Below, piece by piece: positions 14,775-24,800 of a stretch of DNA of 47,269 nucleotides. Numbering within the stretch: the stretch's first letter is position 1; every line of letters begins with the position of its first letter. The DNA comes from Puniceicoccaceae bacterium 5H (lineage in GTDB: Bacteria; Verrucomicrobiota; Verrucomicrobiia; Opitutales; Oceanipulchritudinaceae). The notes under the pieces were generated by a model. It was not told the DNA's origin. It worked only from the letters and a program-made list of their open reading frames with translations, and ran no database searches. Made by a program: the position numbers and the translations under genes. The stretch lies in the NCBI GenBank assembly GCA_009772895.1, contig WOUP01000024.1, forward strand, positions 1 to 47,269. Reading direction: 5' to 3'.

Positions 14775-16073
14775 TCAATCGCGCGTGGCGCGACGCCGGT
14801 CCTGCGGAGGCGGCGGCTCCAGGAACTTGCCCTCGAACGCCCGATAGTCGCAGAGGTCGCGCCGACCGGGCGAGACGGCCCAGGGCGCGCCGGCCGTGGC
14901 CAGCCAGCACCGCCGCTCGTAAGCCCGCTGCGCATAGGTATCGAGCTGGTCCACGAAGTCGAAGATTTCGCCCTCGCGGTCCACCCGGCGGCGGCGGAAG
15001 CGCCCCGGAATATCGTAAATCATGGCGGTATCGTGCACCGCATTGACCCACTTCACCTCGCCCTTCGCCAGCTCGGTGGTGCATAGATACTGCGTCTCCT
15101 CCCCCTGCAAGTGCCGCACGATGGTCTCGAACATCAGCTCGCGCATGGGGATATGATCGCAGGTGCGCAGGATGTCGGTCCGGCCGTCCACCTCGAAAAC
15201 GTGCTCGCCCGAAAAACGCCAGGTGAAGGTGCCCTGCGTCCCCAGAAAACGGATCTCCGGATCGACGCTTTGCTCGGAGCTGTGCGAGAGCACGATGGAG
15301 GCGCGCGCGCCGCTCGAGAGCTGGGCTTCGGTGCGAATTGTGTCGTAGCTTTCAATCCGCTTGGAACGGTAGAGCTCCGCCGCCACCTCCACCAGCTCCG
15401 CCCGCTCGGTCAGGCGCGCACCGGCAAAGAACAGGATCAGGTTGACCGCATGGGAAAGCGCGTTCTGCAACGGTGAATCCAGCACCCAGGAGGCGCCGTC
15501 GTGCAGGCGTCCGGCCCAGTAATTGCGTTGGTAATACGACTCGCCACGAGGCCAGAGACCGATGCTGTCGATGCGGTAAATCTCGCCGATTTCGCCCGCC
15601 AACAGCCGCTGCTTGATCTCCCAGGTGCCCGGCAGATAGGTGTGCTGAAAGCCCACCACGACCAGCAGCCCCGTTTCGCGTTCGACGACCTGGATCGCAT
15701 CGACCTCCTGCAGCGTGGCGGCCAGCGGCTTTTCGACGAGCACCGGCAACCCGTGCCGCAAACTGTCGATCGTCATGCGCGTGTGCCAGCCGATGGCGGT
15801 GGGGATGCACATCCAGTCCAACCGATGATGCTCCTGCGCCAGCATCGCCTCGTAGCCATCGTAGATCGGCACCTTGCGCGCCTCGAAGTAGCGCACCTGT
15901 TCGCGCGCTTGTTCACGGTTGATGATGGTTACGGCTCCCCATTGGATCCGACCCGCGGCTTCCAGCTTGCGCAAGCTCTCGAAGTAGGCCTGGGCGTAGC
16001 CGGTCACGCCGACGAGGCCGACGCGGATGGGTGGAGGCAGGAAACAAGGGGCGCTGGAGGCTGAGCTTTCCAT
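14775..16073 (-). CDS. Gfo/Idh/MocA-family oxidoreductase
   Basis: About 432 residues. The N-terminal Rossmann fold starts IRVGLVGVTGYAQAYFE (dinucleotide-binding glycines) and carries the EKP motif (VLVEKPLAAT) that marks the family. The C-terminal half is the mixed beta-sheet substrate domain. Such enzymes oxidise or reduce sugars, inositols or sugar acids with NAD(P); the substrate is not readable. ATG 16073 is preferred over a TTG at 16082. It follows the GxGYxYP gene by 27 nt on the same strand and is probably in the same transcript. It converges with feoB with only 9 bp between stops and no obvious terminator. Confidence 0.85.
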   Translation of the reverse strand: MESSASSAPCFLPPPIRVGLVGVTGYAQAYFESLRKLEAAGRIQWGAVTIINREQAREQVRYFEARKVPIYDGYEAMLAQEHHRLDWMCIPTAIGWHTRMTIDSLRHGLPVLVEKPLAATLQEVDAIQVVERETGLLVVVGFQHTYLPGTWEIKQRLLAGEIGEIYRIDSIGLWPRGESYYQRNYWAGRLHDGASWVLDSPLQNALSHAVNLILFFAGARLTERAELVEVAAELYRSKRIESYDTIRTEAQLSSGARASIVLSHSSEQSVDPEIRFLGTQGTFTWRFSGEHVFEVDGRTDILRTCDHIPMRELMFETIVRHLQGEETQYLCTTELAKGEVKWVNAVHDTAMIYDIPGRFRRRRVDREGEIFDFVDQLDTYAQRAYERRCWLATAGAPWAVSPGRRDLCDYRAFEGKFLEPPPPQDRRRATRD

Positions 16074-16100
16074 GAGCGGCAAGTAGGAGAAGAACCGGCC

Positions 16101-18212
16101 TTATTCGGGGCGGGTATAGGTTTCGAAAGTGGGATTCGCGGCGGCGAACTTGAGGAACACGTCGAGCGGCACGACTTCAAAGGCCGGCCCGAGCTCGTCG
16201 AGGATGCCCTTCACCCGCGTGATGTCGCTCCACTGCCGCACGTGCAGGAGCAGGAAGTAGGGCCGTTGATCGTTGATCGCCGCCAGCTCGCGCAGGTCGG
16301 CCACCACCTCGGCCTCTTTGCGCTCCGGCGACAGGTAATAGTCGTAGGAGAGCATCGCCCGCCCATCTTGCGCCACAAAGGTATAGGCAGGCGCGTAGCC
16401 GTTGAGGAAGCCGATGGCGTTGGGTAGCTCCTTGAAATAAGTGTCCACGACCGACTGCGGCAGGTCGGGATTGCCGTCGATGGAGTTACCCTCGGAATAA
16501 TCCATGATCTCGAAGACGTTCAGGTCCAGGATCTCCATCACGCGACGGCTCTCCTGCAGCACCTGCGGCAACGCATCCTGCGGGATGGCCTTGGCATACA
16601 TGTAGCCCGGCCCCGAGAGCCCGCCGATGAAGAGGTCGTTGTCTGTGGCCTGATCGTAGAACATCTCCAACATCGACGGCCCCATCCAGAGCCAGTTGGG
16701 CGTCACCTGCCACGCGTACGGGATCGTGCCGCGCCCGGGGCGCGTCCAGGCGCCGATGCCCAGTGCATCCGTCTGCACGGCGGCGATGTAGACCTTACGC
16801 TCCGGCTTGTAGACCTGGCCGTCGTCCACGTTGTGGTGATTGCGGAACTTGAAGCCAGGAGACAGCGGCACCTGCGTGTTGAAACTCATGTTGGGCAAGG
16901 TGTGCAGCCCGGAGACGCGGATGACGTGCGAGGAAGCGAGCTTGACGTGATCCCGCTCCAGATCCTTGCCGTAGGAATGCCAGCCGAAGCAGACGCCCAT
17001 CGGGTTCATCTCCGAGAACAGGCGGTCCGCCAGCGCGTATTCCTCCTGCTCCTTGGGGTCGTCGTCGTCGGTGGAGAGATCGGTGAAGAAGCACTGGTGA
17101 TACATGCCGAAATCGGCCACGCCGGGGCGCATGCGCGGGCCGGCATCACCGCCCATCCAGACGATGTAATCCTTGCTGCAGCGATCCCAGTAGGCGTCGT
17201 AGGCCCAGCGGTAGATCTCGACGTCGGACATATCGGTAAACTTGCCGCGGAAGTCTTCGATCCGGCGCAGGCCCAGTTCCTCCATCAGCGGAATCTCGTC
17301 TTCGGAGACCACGATGGCGTCCTCCAGCCCAGCCAGGGTAAACGCCACGATCAGGGACGTGCGCACGTTTTTGTCCCACACGATGTAGGTGTCGAGCTTG
17401 TCGCGAAACGTCGTCAACGCCTGGCGGAAGCCCTTGAGCTCCGTAAAGGTGAACTGCTTCTTCGCCTTGTAGTAGTCGAAGATCTCGTCGGTAAAGCGGA
17501 AGTCCCACTCTTCCCCGTAGATGAAGTAAAGCAGCGGGGCATCCTGGTTCACGATCCCTTGCAGCGTGATCAGAGCCGCCTGTTCGGGCAACTGCCCCTT
17601 GATTGCCCAGTCGTCCGACATGTGCATGTAGTAGGCGTCCCGGTAGCCCTCGCGCTTGAGGCGGTAGACGATGGGCTCATCCGCCGGACGCGTCGAGCGC
17701 TCGATGATCCAGGTGAGCACATTGCCGCCGGGTTCCATGCTGAAGGTCGAGCGGGAAACAAAGGGGTGGCGGCCCTGCGAGGACAGCAGTGGATAGGTGT
17801 CCTCGATCTGCAGGGTCGCGTAGGGCTCCAGCCATTTGGCCACCAGCTCGCGGGTCGCGCCTTCTTCGCGCCGCAGGCCCATAAAGGCGTTGGTCGCAAA
17901 GACCTTGTCGTCGATCTTCGTCCGGTTGACCTGACCGCCCACCGTCAAATCCAGTTGATCCTCGAGGGTCCGCCGGGTGCCCCAGCGCTGGGTCAACGCC
18001 ACGTGCCCCTCGGATACCGTGCTGAACTCCAGCGAAACGGTGTCGAAGATGTCGATCGTGGTGCTTTCGGACGGGATCAGGATCCAGTTACCGTCCCAGT
18101 CTTCGGCTCGGAGGGCATCCTGATCCTGCGCGTGCACGGCCGCCGCGAAAAGGCAGACCAGGCAGAGGTTGAAGAAGTGACGAAGTGAGAACGGATAGCT
18201 CGAGAGTCTCAT
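16101..18212 (-). CDS. Secreted GxGYxYP-family protein
   Basis: About 703 residues with a Sec signal peptide (MRLSSYPFSLRHFFNLCL start, cleavage near AVHA-QD at residue 28). The C-terminal half contains GLSGPGYMYAKAIP, the motif that names the GxGYxYP family, preceded by WQVTPNWLWMGPSMLEMFYD; the N-terminal half matches the companion GxGYxYP N-terminal module in layout. The family is common in gut and marine polysaccharide loci of Bacteroidota, Planctomycetota and Verrucomicrobiota and is suspected to contain glycoside hydrolases, but no activity is established. ATG 18212 gives the signal peptide; the longer frame up to 18314 does not. Divergent from the isomerase gene, sharing the palindrome at 18370-18380. 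Confidence 0.8.
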   Translation of the reverse strand: MRLSSYPFSLRHFFNLCLVCLFAAAVHAQDQDALRAEDWDGNWILIPSESTTIDIFDTVSLEFSTVSEGHVALTQRWGTRRTLEDQLDLTVGGQVNRTKIDDKVFATNAFMGLRREEGATRELVAKWLEPYATLQIEDTYPLLSSQGRHPFVSRSTFSMEPGGNVLTWIIERSTRPADEPIVYRLKREGYRDAYYMHMSDDWAIKGQLPEQAALITLQGIVNQDAPLLYFIYGEEWDFRFTDEIFDYYKAKKQFTFTELKGFRQALTTFRDKLDTYIVWDKNVRTSLIVAFTLAGLEDAIVVSEDEIPLMEELGLRRIEDFRGKFTDMSDVEIYRWAYDAYWDRCSKDYIVWMGGDAGPRMRPGVADFGMYHQCFFTDLSTDDDDPKEQEEYALADRLFSEMNPMGVCFGWHSYGKDLERDHVKLASSHVIRVSGLHTLPNMSFNTQVPLSPGFKFRNHHNVDDGQVYKPERKVYIAAVQTDALGIGAWTRPGRGTIPYAWQVTPNWLWMGPSMLEMFYDQATDNDLFIGGLSGPGYMYAKAIPQDALPQVLQESRRVMEILDLNVFEIMDYSEGNSIDGNPDLPQSVVDTYFKELPNAIGFLNGYAPAYTFVAQDGRAMLSYDYYLSPERKEAEVVADLRELAAINDQRPYFLLLHVRQWSDITRVKGILDELGPAFEVVPLDVFLKFAAANPTFETYTRPE

Positions 18213-18369
18213 GGATGTGAAACAGAGGGGGTGAAGCTGCGGAGATGAAAAAAACGGACGAACGCCGCCAACCACATAGATCAGCAGGGCGGGAGAGCAG
18301 CGCTCGCCTTCCACCGAAGGATGCGCTGAGTAGGGGTCGCCCCGGGCGGGTTCGCAACGTGAGTTTTGT

Positions 18370-18380
18370 TTTACGGAAAA
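18370..18380. promoter_or_regulatory. Regulon palindrome, site 1
   Basis: Core TTTAC-G-GAAAA with a right flank GCG; the right half reads CGCTTTTC on the other strand. It sits between the divergent GxGYxYP and isomerase/epimerase operons. One mismatch to TTTAC-N-RTAAA. Confidence 0.6.
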
Positions 18381-18425
18381 GCGTCTGAGCCCTCGGAAGC
18401 GCGCTCCAGCGCCGCACCCTGAGGG

Positions 18426-19295
18426 GTGAAAACATCACCGCCCGTGAGCACGCAAACCACCTTTGAAGACCTGGATCTGGCGATCCTGACCGACGAATTG
18501 AGCCTCGATCTGGAGGCGGCGATCCTGGCGGGCAAGGCCCTCGGTATCCGTCGCTACGAGCTCAGATGCGTGGACACCTATGAGCAGCGCGTGCCCGACC
18601 TCAAACCCTGCCGCCGCGAACAACTGCAGGCGTGGGTGCAGCAGGGAGAACTCGCCATCACCGCCTTGTCGCCCGGGCTCTTCAAGCTACGACCGGAGAA
18701 CTTGTCGCAGCTCAAGGCCGAGCTGGAGCAAACCCTGCCGGCGACTTGCGAATGGGCGCGCGAACTCGGGGCTCCTTGCGTCATCGTTTTTGGCTTCCTC
18801 CGTTCGAGCCTCGCTCATCCGGTCGAGGTGATCGCCCGCCTGCGCGAAGCCGCTCAGGTCGCCGCCGCCTTCGGCCTCAAGCTCGCGATCGAAAACGAGC
18901 CGGGCGCCTACTGCGACACCGGCGCGCGCACTGCGGAGATCGTCGCCACCATCGGCGAGGCCAATCTCGGGATCAACTGGGACCCGGCCAACGCGGTCGT
19001 GGCGGGTGAGGCGGCCTACCCCGTGGGCTACGAGCGCGTGCGGCCCTGGTTGCAAAACGTGCACGTCAAGGATGCCATCCCCCTGCTGGACGGAACCTGG
19101 GCCAACCGCCTGCTCGGAGACGGCGGAGTCAACTGGTGGGGCCAGCTCGCCGCGCTGCGCCGGGATCGACCGGTCGATCACGTGACCCTCGAAACCCACG
19201 TCCTGCCCCTGCTGCCTTCCACCCGGGAGAACCTCCGGCGTTGGAAGGCCCTGCGGCAGGCCACCGATGTCTTGCTCAACACCGAGCGTTCCTAA
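18426..19295 (+). CDS. Sugar phosphate isomerase/epimerase-like TIM-barrel protein
   Basis: About 289 residues of the AP-endonuclease-2/xylose-isomerase-like TIM barrel. Likely metal ligands appear in the usual order on strand ends: Glu in LAIENEPG, Asp in INWDPANA, His in NVHVKD and Glu in VTLETH. Such proteins isomerise, epimerise or dehydrate sugars and inositols in the cytoplasm. The start is uncertain: GTG at 18426 or GTG at 18444 (MSTQTTFED); a GAGGGGTGA stretch lies before the second. First gene of a two-gene rightward operon with the large toroid protein 17 nt downstream. Confidence 0.8.
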   Translation: MKTSPPVSTQTTFEDLDLAILTDELSLDLEAAILAGKALGIRRYELRCVDTYEQRVPDLKPCRREQLQAWVQQGELAITALSPGLFKLRPENLSQLKAELEQTLPATCEWARELGAPCVIVFGFLRSSLAHPVEVIARLREAAQVAAAFGLKLAIENEPGAYCDTGARTAEIVATIGEANLGINWDPANAVVAGEAAYPVGYERVRPWLQNVHVKDAIPLLDGTWANRLLGDGGVNWWGQLAALRRDRPVDHVTLETHVLPLLPSTRENLRRWKALRQATDVLLNTERS

Positions 19296-19312
19296 CCGTC
19301 ACACTCCTTGTC

Positions 19313-21787
19313 ATGCACGCCCCCACCAACCTGCTCGACCTGCCCGATCTGGAAGCCCCCATGGGCGATTTGGCGCAACACCGCATGTTGTCCGAATGCC
19401 GCGCGATCTGGACCGCGCCGTTGCCTGAAGAACCGGGGGCGCCGCCCTCACGCATCATCCACCAGCGCGCCTTTACCCCCACGGGCCCGGCCCGCGTCCG
19501 CCGGATCGGCTGGCGCAACGCCCAGGGGTATCACAAGTGCGGTAGCCACCAGCTGACCGACTGGATCGTGGACCTGCGCATCCTCACCCTGGATGCGCCG
19601 GACGCGTCCTGGCGGGTGCTACACTACGTGCGGGACCTGCCCCGGGCATCCGACGACGCCCCTTACACCTGGCTGGACCTCGAGGAGCTCACCACCTACG
19701 GCCTTTGCCTGGAGATCCGGCGGTGCGGGATCGACGGCTGGTGGACGCCCTGGAACCTCGCCGCCGAGGCCTTTGTGGTGGAGGGTCAACTCGAGGCGCC
19801 GCTCGCCTCGCGTCGCGAGCGCCTGCTCTCGCTCGGGCCGGTCGAACTCGCTCACCTGCCGCGCGGACTCGAAGCCCAACGCCTCGATGGCGAGTTGCGT
19901 TTTCGTTCCCGCTGGCTGGAGGTGGGCTTCTGCCTCAGCCGCCCGGGCTTGACCTACCTCGCCCTCGACCAGGACGGCAACTGCGATACCGGTGAAAATC
20001 TACTCTGCGTCGGCCCCGGTTCTTTCCATCAAGGCCCGATGCTCAACCTCGTGGGCCAGCCGCCCAATGCCGATCCCGCCGTGCGCTTCAGCTTTACGGG
20101 TCGCGTCACCGTCAAGGGCAACACCATCCGCTACCATCTGCGCGAGGACGCGCTGGACATGGGCTATGAGCTGGTCTGGAGCGTCTACGATCAGCACCTG
20201 GAATTTCGCGGGATGCGGACCCAGGCCCACGCACACACCGCCTGGCACAGTGCGGCCTGGAAGATCAGCCTGAACCCGAGGGTAGCCGCCTGTCACCTGC
20301 TCGGCCGCCTGCTTCCCGCCGGACAGACCGGAGCCGTCGCCACGCCCGCGATCCTGCACGCGCCCCGCTTCGGCAGCCTCGCCCTGACCCAGGAGGGATC
20401 GGGTTGCCTGCGCATGGACGTGAACCGTCCTCAGGATCGGCTGGAATTCGAGTTCAAGATCGGTGAGGCCGCGACGCCGGAGGGCCATTGGCACCTGCCG
20501 GCCGGGCGTCACCAGGCCGCCTGGCACCTGCATTTGACCGTGCCCGAATTTCCCCTCAAATCGAGTGCCCCGCTGGCTGTCCGGGCCGCCTTGCGCCGCG
20601 CCGGCCATACCGGCCTCAACTATCGCCCCGATACCGCCACCCTCAGCAACAACGGGGCCTCCATGCATTGCCCGATCTCGATGGACACCTGGAGCGCCCA
20701 ATGCGTGCGCATGGGCCCCTTACTGCCTGGCCTGCCCGCCCACGAGATGCTGCGGACCTCCCTCGAGCGGTGGTTGACCGGGGGGCCCGGCTATGCCGCC
20801 GGTAACCTGCTCTCCCCGGCGGGCGTGCACCCGGCGGAAGACGACTACCTCATGACGGGCACGGCGGCCCTGTTTGGCTTGGCCGAATATTTGACGCAGG
20901 CCGCGCCACCCGGTTGGGGTCAGCGCTTCGAGCCCGAGATCCGCCGCAAACTGGAGGCGATGCTCGCGCGCGACCTCGACGGCGATGGCCTGATCGAGAG
21001 CCGCAACCGCACCGGCACCTCGGGCACGGGCCAATGGAGCACCTGCTGGTTCGACGTGATTTCGTTTGGCTGGAAAGACGCGTTTTCCAACGCCATCCTC
21101 TACGAGGCCTTGGGCATAATGCTGCGGGCCCTCGAGCCGTGCGGTCTGGAGGACTGGCGCTCCCGAATAGTCGATTGGCGGACGCTAATGCAGCAGGCCT
21201 TCACCCCCACGTTTCTGAATCCCCAGACGGGCTGGTATGCCGGCTGGGTCTGCCCGGAGGGCAAACGCCACGACCACGCGTTTCTGCCGCCCAACGGGGC
21301 CGCCGTCGCCGCCGGCCTGGTCGCGCCCGCGGAAGGGCACACCCTCCTGAAGCGCCTGCTGCAGGAAATGAAGCGCGTAGCCCTGCCCTCTCCCCGCCTC
21401 GGCCTGCCGGCCAACCTGTGGCCCATCCCGGATGCAGACCTTGCCGACATCATCCAGGGCTATCCCTTCGGCTACTATCAAAACGGTGGGCGCACACATG
21501 GACAGGCCCGCCACTTTGTACGCGGCCTCTATCGGGCCGGGCTGGAAATAGAGGCGGACCGCCTGCTGGAGCAACTGTGCAGCGGCCTCGCCGACGCCTC
21601 GGTCTTCGGCGGTTGCAAGAGCGGTCGCGACTGGCGCTACTGGGACGACCGCCCCTGTGGCTACGAGGGCTTGCTGACGGACCAGTTCGGCGTCCTGGGT
21701 GTCGCCCTGGAACGCTACGGGGGCGTGACGCGCGATTTGGCGGGGCCGGCAGAACCCCGCTCAGAACCCATAACACGGCAATCCTAG
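19313..21787 (+). CDS. Large cytosolic glycosidase-like protein (predicted helical toroid)
   Basis: An 824-residue protein without a signal peptide. The N-terminal half (to about residue 430) is beta-rich. The C-terminal half, from AEDDYLMTGTAALFGLAEYL on, has the helix-rich pattern with acidic signature DLDGDGLIESRNRTG and WFDVISFGWKDAFSNA typical of (alpha/alpha)6-toroid glycosidases such as GH78, GH63 or GH116-like enzymes, ending with GGRTHGQARHFVRGLY and WRYWDDRPCGYEGLL. I could not assign a glycoside hydrolase family. Being cytosolic, it would act on imported oligosaccharides or glycosides. A strong terminator hairpin follows at 21791-21823. Confidence 0.6.
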   Translation: MHAPTNLLDLPDLEAPMGDLAQHRMLSECRAIWTAPLPEEPGAPPSRIIHQRAFTPTGPARVRRIGWRNAQGYHKCGSHQLTDWIVDLRILTLDAPDASWRVLHYVRDLPRASDDAPYTWLDLEELTTYGLCLEIRRCGIDGWWTPWNLAAEAFVVEGQLEAPLASRRERLLSLGPVELAHLPRGLEAQRLDGELRFRSRWLEVGFCLSRPGLTYLALDQDGNCDTGENLLCVGPGSFHQGPMLNLVGQPPNADPAVRFSFTGRVTVKGNTIRYHLREDALDMGYELVWSVYDQHLEFRGMRTQAHAHTAWHSAAWKISLNPRVAACHLLGRLLPAGQTGAVATPAILHAPRFGSLALTQEGSGCLRMDVNRPQDRLEFEFKIGEAATPEGHWHLPAGRHQAAWHLHLTVPEFPLKSSAPLAVRAALRRAGHTGLNYRPDTATLSNNGASMHCPISMDTWSAQCVRMGPLLPGLPAHEMLRTSLERWLTGGPGYAAGNLLSPAGVHPAEDDYLMTGTAALFGLAEYLTQAAPPGWGQRFEPEIRRKLEAMLARDLDGDGLIESRNRTGTSGTGQWSTCWFDVISFGWKDAFSNAILYEALGIMLRALEPCGLEDWRSRIVDWRTLMQQAFTPTFLNPQTGWYAGWVCPEGKRHDHAFLPPNGAAVAAGLVAPAEGHTLLKRLLQEMKRVALPSPRLGLPANLWPIPDADLADIIQGYPFGYYQNGGRTHGQARHFVRGLYRAGLEIEADRLLEQLCSGLADASVFGGCKSGRDWRYWDDRPCGYEGLLTDQFGVLGVALERYGGVTRDLAGPAEPRSEPITRQS

Positions 21788-21790
21788 ATG

Positions 21791-21823
21791 AAAAGACCAC
21801 CTCCGTCGCCCGACGGAGGTGGT
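21791..21823. terminator. Bidirectional terminator
   Basis: A perfect 13-bp stem (ACCACCTCCGTCG at 21796-21808 with CGACGGAGGTGGT at 21811-21823) with a 2-nt loop. On the minus strand it ends in TCTTTT, so it best serves the leftward TonB-receptor transcript; it also closes the rightward operon. Confidence 0.8.
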
Positions 21824-21874
21824 TGCTTATTGTGACAGCGATGCAGGCTACTGATGCAGAGACTGAATGGCTCT

Positions 21875-24800
21875 CTAGAATCTAACCGATGCCGTGAAGG
21901 AAATGACCCGACCTTCGAGAATGCGGTAGGTATAGGTCTCGTCCGGGTTGGCGTGGATCGGCACCAGGCCGTCGTGGTTCGTCAGGTCGGAGACATAGAC
22001 CTGGAACGTCGTTTCGAGGCCGCCGATCTGCGTATCCACATTCACGAAGACGTCGAAGAAGTTCATCGAGGGCGCCATGTAGGGGTGCTCGATGTCCGGC
22101 GCCACGGACCCGGTCTCTTCGTCGATCATGGCAGGGAAGCCGATGCCGGCTTCGTCTTCATAACGGTAGGTACCGCCGATCTCGAGGCCGTCGATGTGGA
22201 AGCGCTCAAAGATGTCTTCAAAGCGATACTTGGAGGTCACGACGTAGCGCCATTCCCGTTGCTCGACCGTGGGATAACCGTCCTGGGCCGCCGCCAGCAG
22301 CAGCGGCGTGCCCATCAAGTCCTGCGTGTATTTGGCCAGCGTGATGCCCGACGTGTCATCCATGACGTAGTGCTGGGCAAAATCGCTTTCAATCCAGTTC
22401 GGCACGACGAAATCGTTGTACCAGCGACGGAGAACCGGCGCGGTATTGTCGGTCGTGGTCTCCTGACGCGAGATCTTGAGCAAGGTCGTCCACTTGCGGA
22501 TCGGATTCAGCAGAATTTCGATTTCGACCCCTTCCGAAACAAAATCCTGTGTCGCACTGCGATTCGGATTCGGGTTGGTCGTGGTATTGTCGGGCGTATC
22601 CCAGTCGAATTCCACGCCATGGAGCGCAATGACCGCATCTGAAGGCAGGACCGCCTGGACGTCTGCCGCCGTGTAGCCTTGAGCAATATTGGCCGGATTA
22701 TCGAGCTGATAGGCCAGATTGCGCATGATGGACTGCGGAGCGGCCACGGCGTCGGTGTAGAAGCTGCCGTTGTAGACCCCCGTCTCGAAGAAGTTGACCC
22801 GGGCACTGATCTTGTTGTCCAGGCCACTCACCGTGAAGCCCCATTCCTCGGTTTCACCCGACGCGTTCGGGATGCTGTCGCCGATGGCATCGAGGCCGCC
22901 ACCACCGGGCTGGTAGTTTTGCCCTTTGCCGTAGTGCAGGCTCAGATTGAGCCCCGCCGGCATATGCCGCTCGATGAAGTGCGGCGTGTGCAGCACGATG
23001 CCCCAATTGCGGTTCTCGAACTCCTTTTCAAGGGTGGAGTCATATTCCGGCCCGGCCAGGAAGTCCGGATCATGCAAGTCGGAACGCCCAGGATTGCCGT
23101 TGGGGTAGATCACTTGAGGCGCGCTCATGGTCGACGAATTCCATTCGTCTCGCCGCCAGGCGTACTGGAAGACGGCAATATCGTCGAGCAGGTGCCAGGT
23201 GCCGTTGAGCACGTAGGAGTCGATCGTTTCGATGCCCTTCGTCCCCGAATAAGTGGCCGGATAGCCACCGTTGTCCGTCGCCTGGTAGAGCGTCAGCATG
23301 ACGTCCTCATACGACTGAGTCGTCAGGTTGAGCATGGAGAACGTGAGTTGGTCCGGCACCGTCTGCCCACTGTTGATGGGCTGGATGTTCAGGCCCTTCA
23401 GGTCCTCCGCGCTATCGAAGTCGAGCAGGTTCACCCCGCTGCTGCGGCCGGAGTAATCCAGCGCGTGATATTGCCCCAGGTAAAAGGTCTTGGTGTGGAA
23501 TGACGTCTCGGGATCGTCACCCAGCAATTGCTCGTAGATGTCGTCCGGCGAAGTCGTGTCGCGGGTGTAGATCAGGTAGTAATTGCTGTCGCGCGTCTGG
23601 TAGAGACCGGTCAGGTCCACGTTGCCGAGCAGGCGTTCCCACAACGAGCCGTCATCCAACACCTGATTCGCTTCCAGGCTGAGGAAAGCCGTCAGGCGAT
23701 GCGATTCCCGCTCGTTGCGGCTGATCGAGTTTTCGGCGCGACTCGCCACGGCAACCCCACCGTAGTTGGGGTTTACACGCACCTCGCCGCCCAGAGAAGA
23801 CTCCGTCGTGCCGAGGTAGGGATTGAAGTCGATCATGATCGACTCGCCGCCCGGGTCTCCGCGCAACTGGTTGAGTTGGCCTTCGCGGAACGACTCGTGG
23901 TGATAGGCGTAGTTCAGGCCCAGGCGGTTATCCCAGAACAGCTTTTCGACCTCTACGATGTAGTCCTCAAAGCGCGCGAAGTCGGTGCTGAGGCCGCCGT
24001 CGAGCAAATGCTTGCGGTAATCGAAGATGCTGCGGTCCGTAATTTGGCGGTCCGTACGCGTATCCCACATCGCCCCGCTGCCGGCGACCGCAATGGGCTC
24101 GCCCGTATCCGGGTAGGCGCCACTGAGTGAGATTGAGTTGTTGTAGTTGCGCAACGAGAGCATCATCCGGTGCGTCGTGGAATACGCGGCGCTCGAGCCC
24201 AGCTCATTGGCATACTGAATGGTGCGCGCGCCCAACGGATCGGGCTCACTGCTGTTGGGGTCGAGCCAGAAGACCGTCGGCCCGTCCGCACCGCCGAGCA
24301 TCGGGTAAACCCAGCGATTGTTCGGCTGATTCAACTCCGGATAGATTCCCCCCGACTGGGAATACCACGTGCCGGCTTCGAGCGCATCGTTAAAGATCGG
24401 CAGCCCGGCGTCGCGCAACGCGTAATAGCCGGAGATCAGGTCTGCCGGCGGCATGGTGCGAGGCGGCGAAGCATCTCGCTTGCCCCATTCCCCGCTCGCG
24501 CGGACGGTAAAGGTCTGGTCGCCGAAGGGGTGGATCGTCGTGGTGAGGAAGACGCGGTGTTGGTCGTCGTAAGCCTCTTCCTGTTCATAGTTTGCGTTGT
24601 CCGCCAACAGCGCGACGCGAACCGCCAACACATCTTCGATCGCCTCCACGTTGTAGCGGAACTCCTCCCGCGTGCTGCCATACTGGTCGACCTTGAGACG
24701 GGCATTGCCGAAGTTTCCGGCCATCTCGGCCTTGATCAGCGAATTGTTGACGATACCAGCGGCGCTGCCCAGGCCGAAAAGGGCGGCGTTGGCCCCACGC

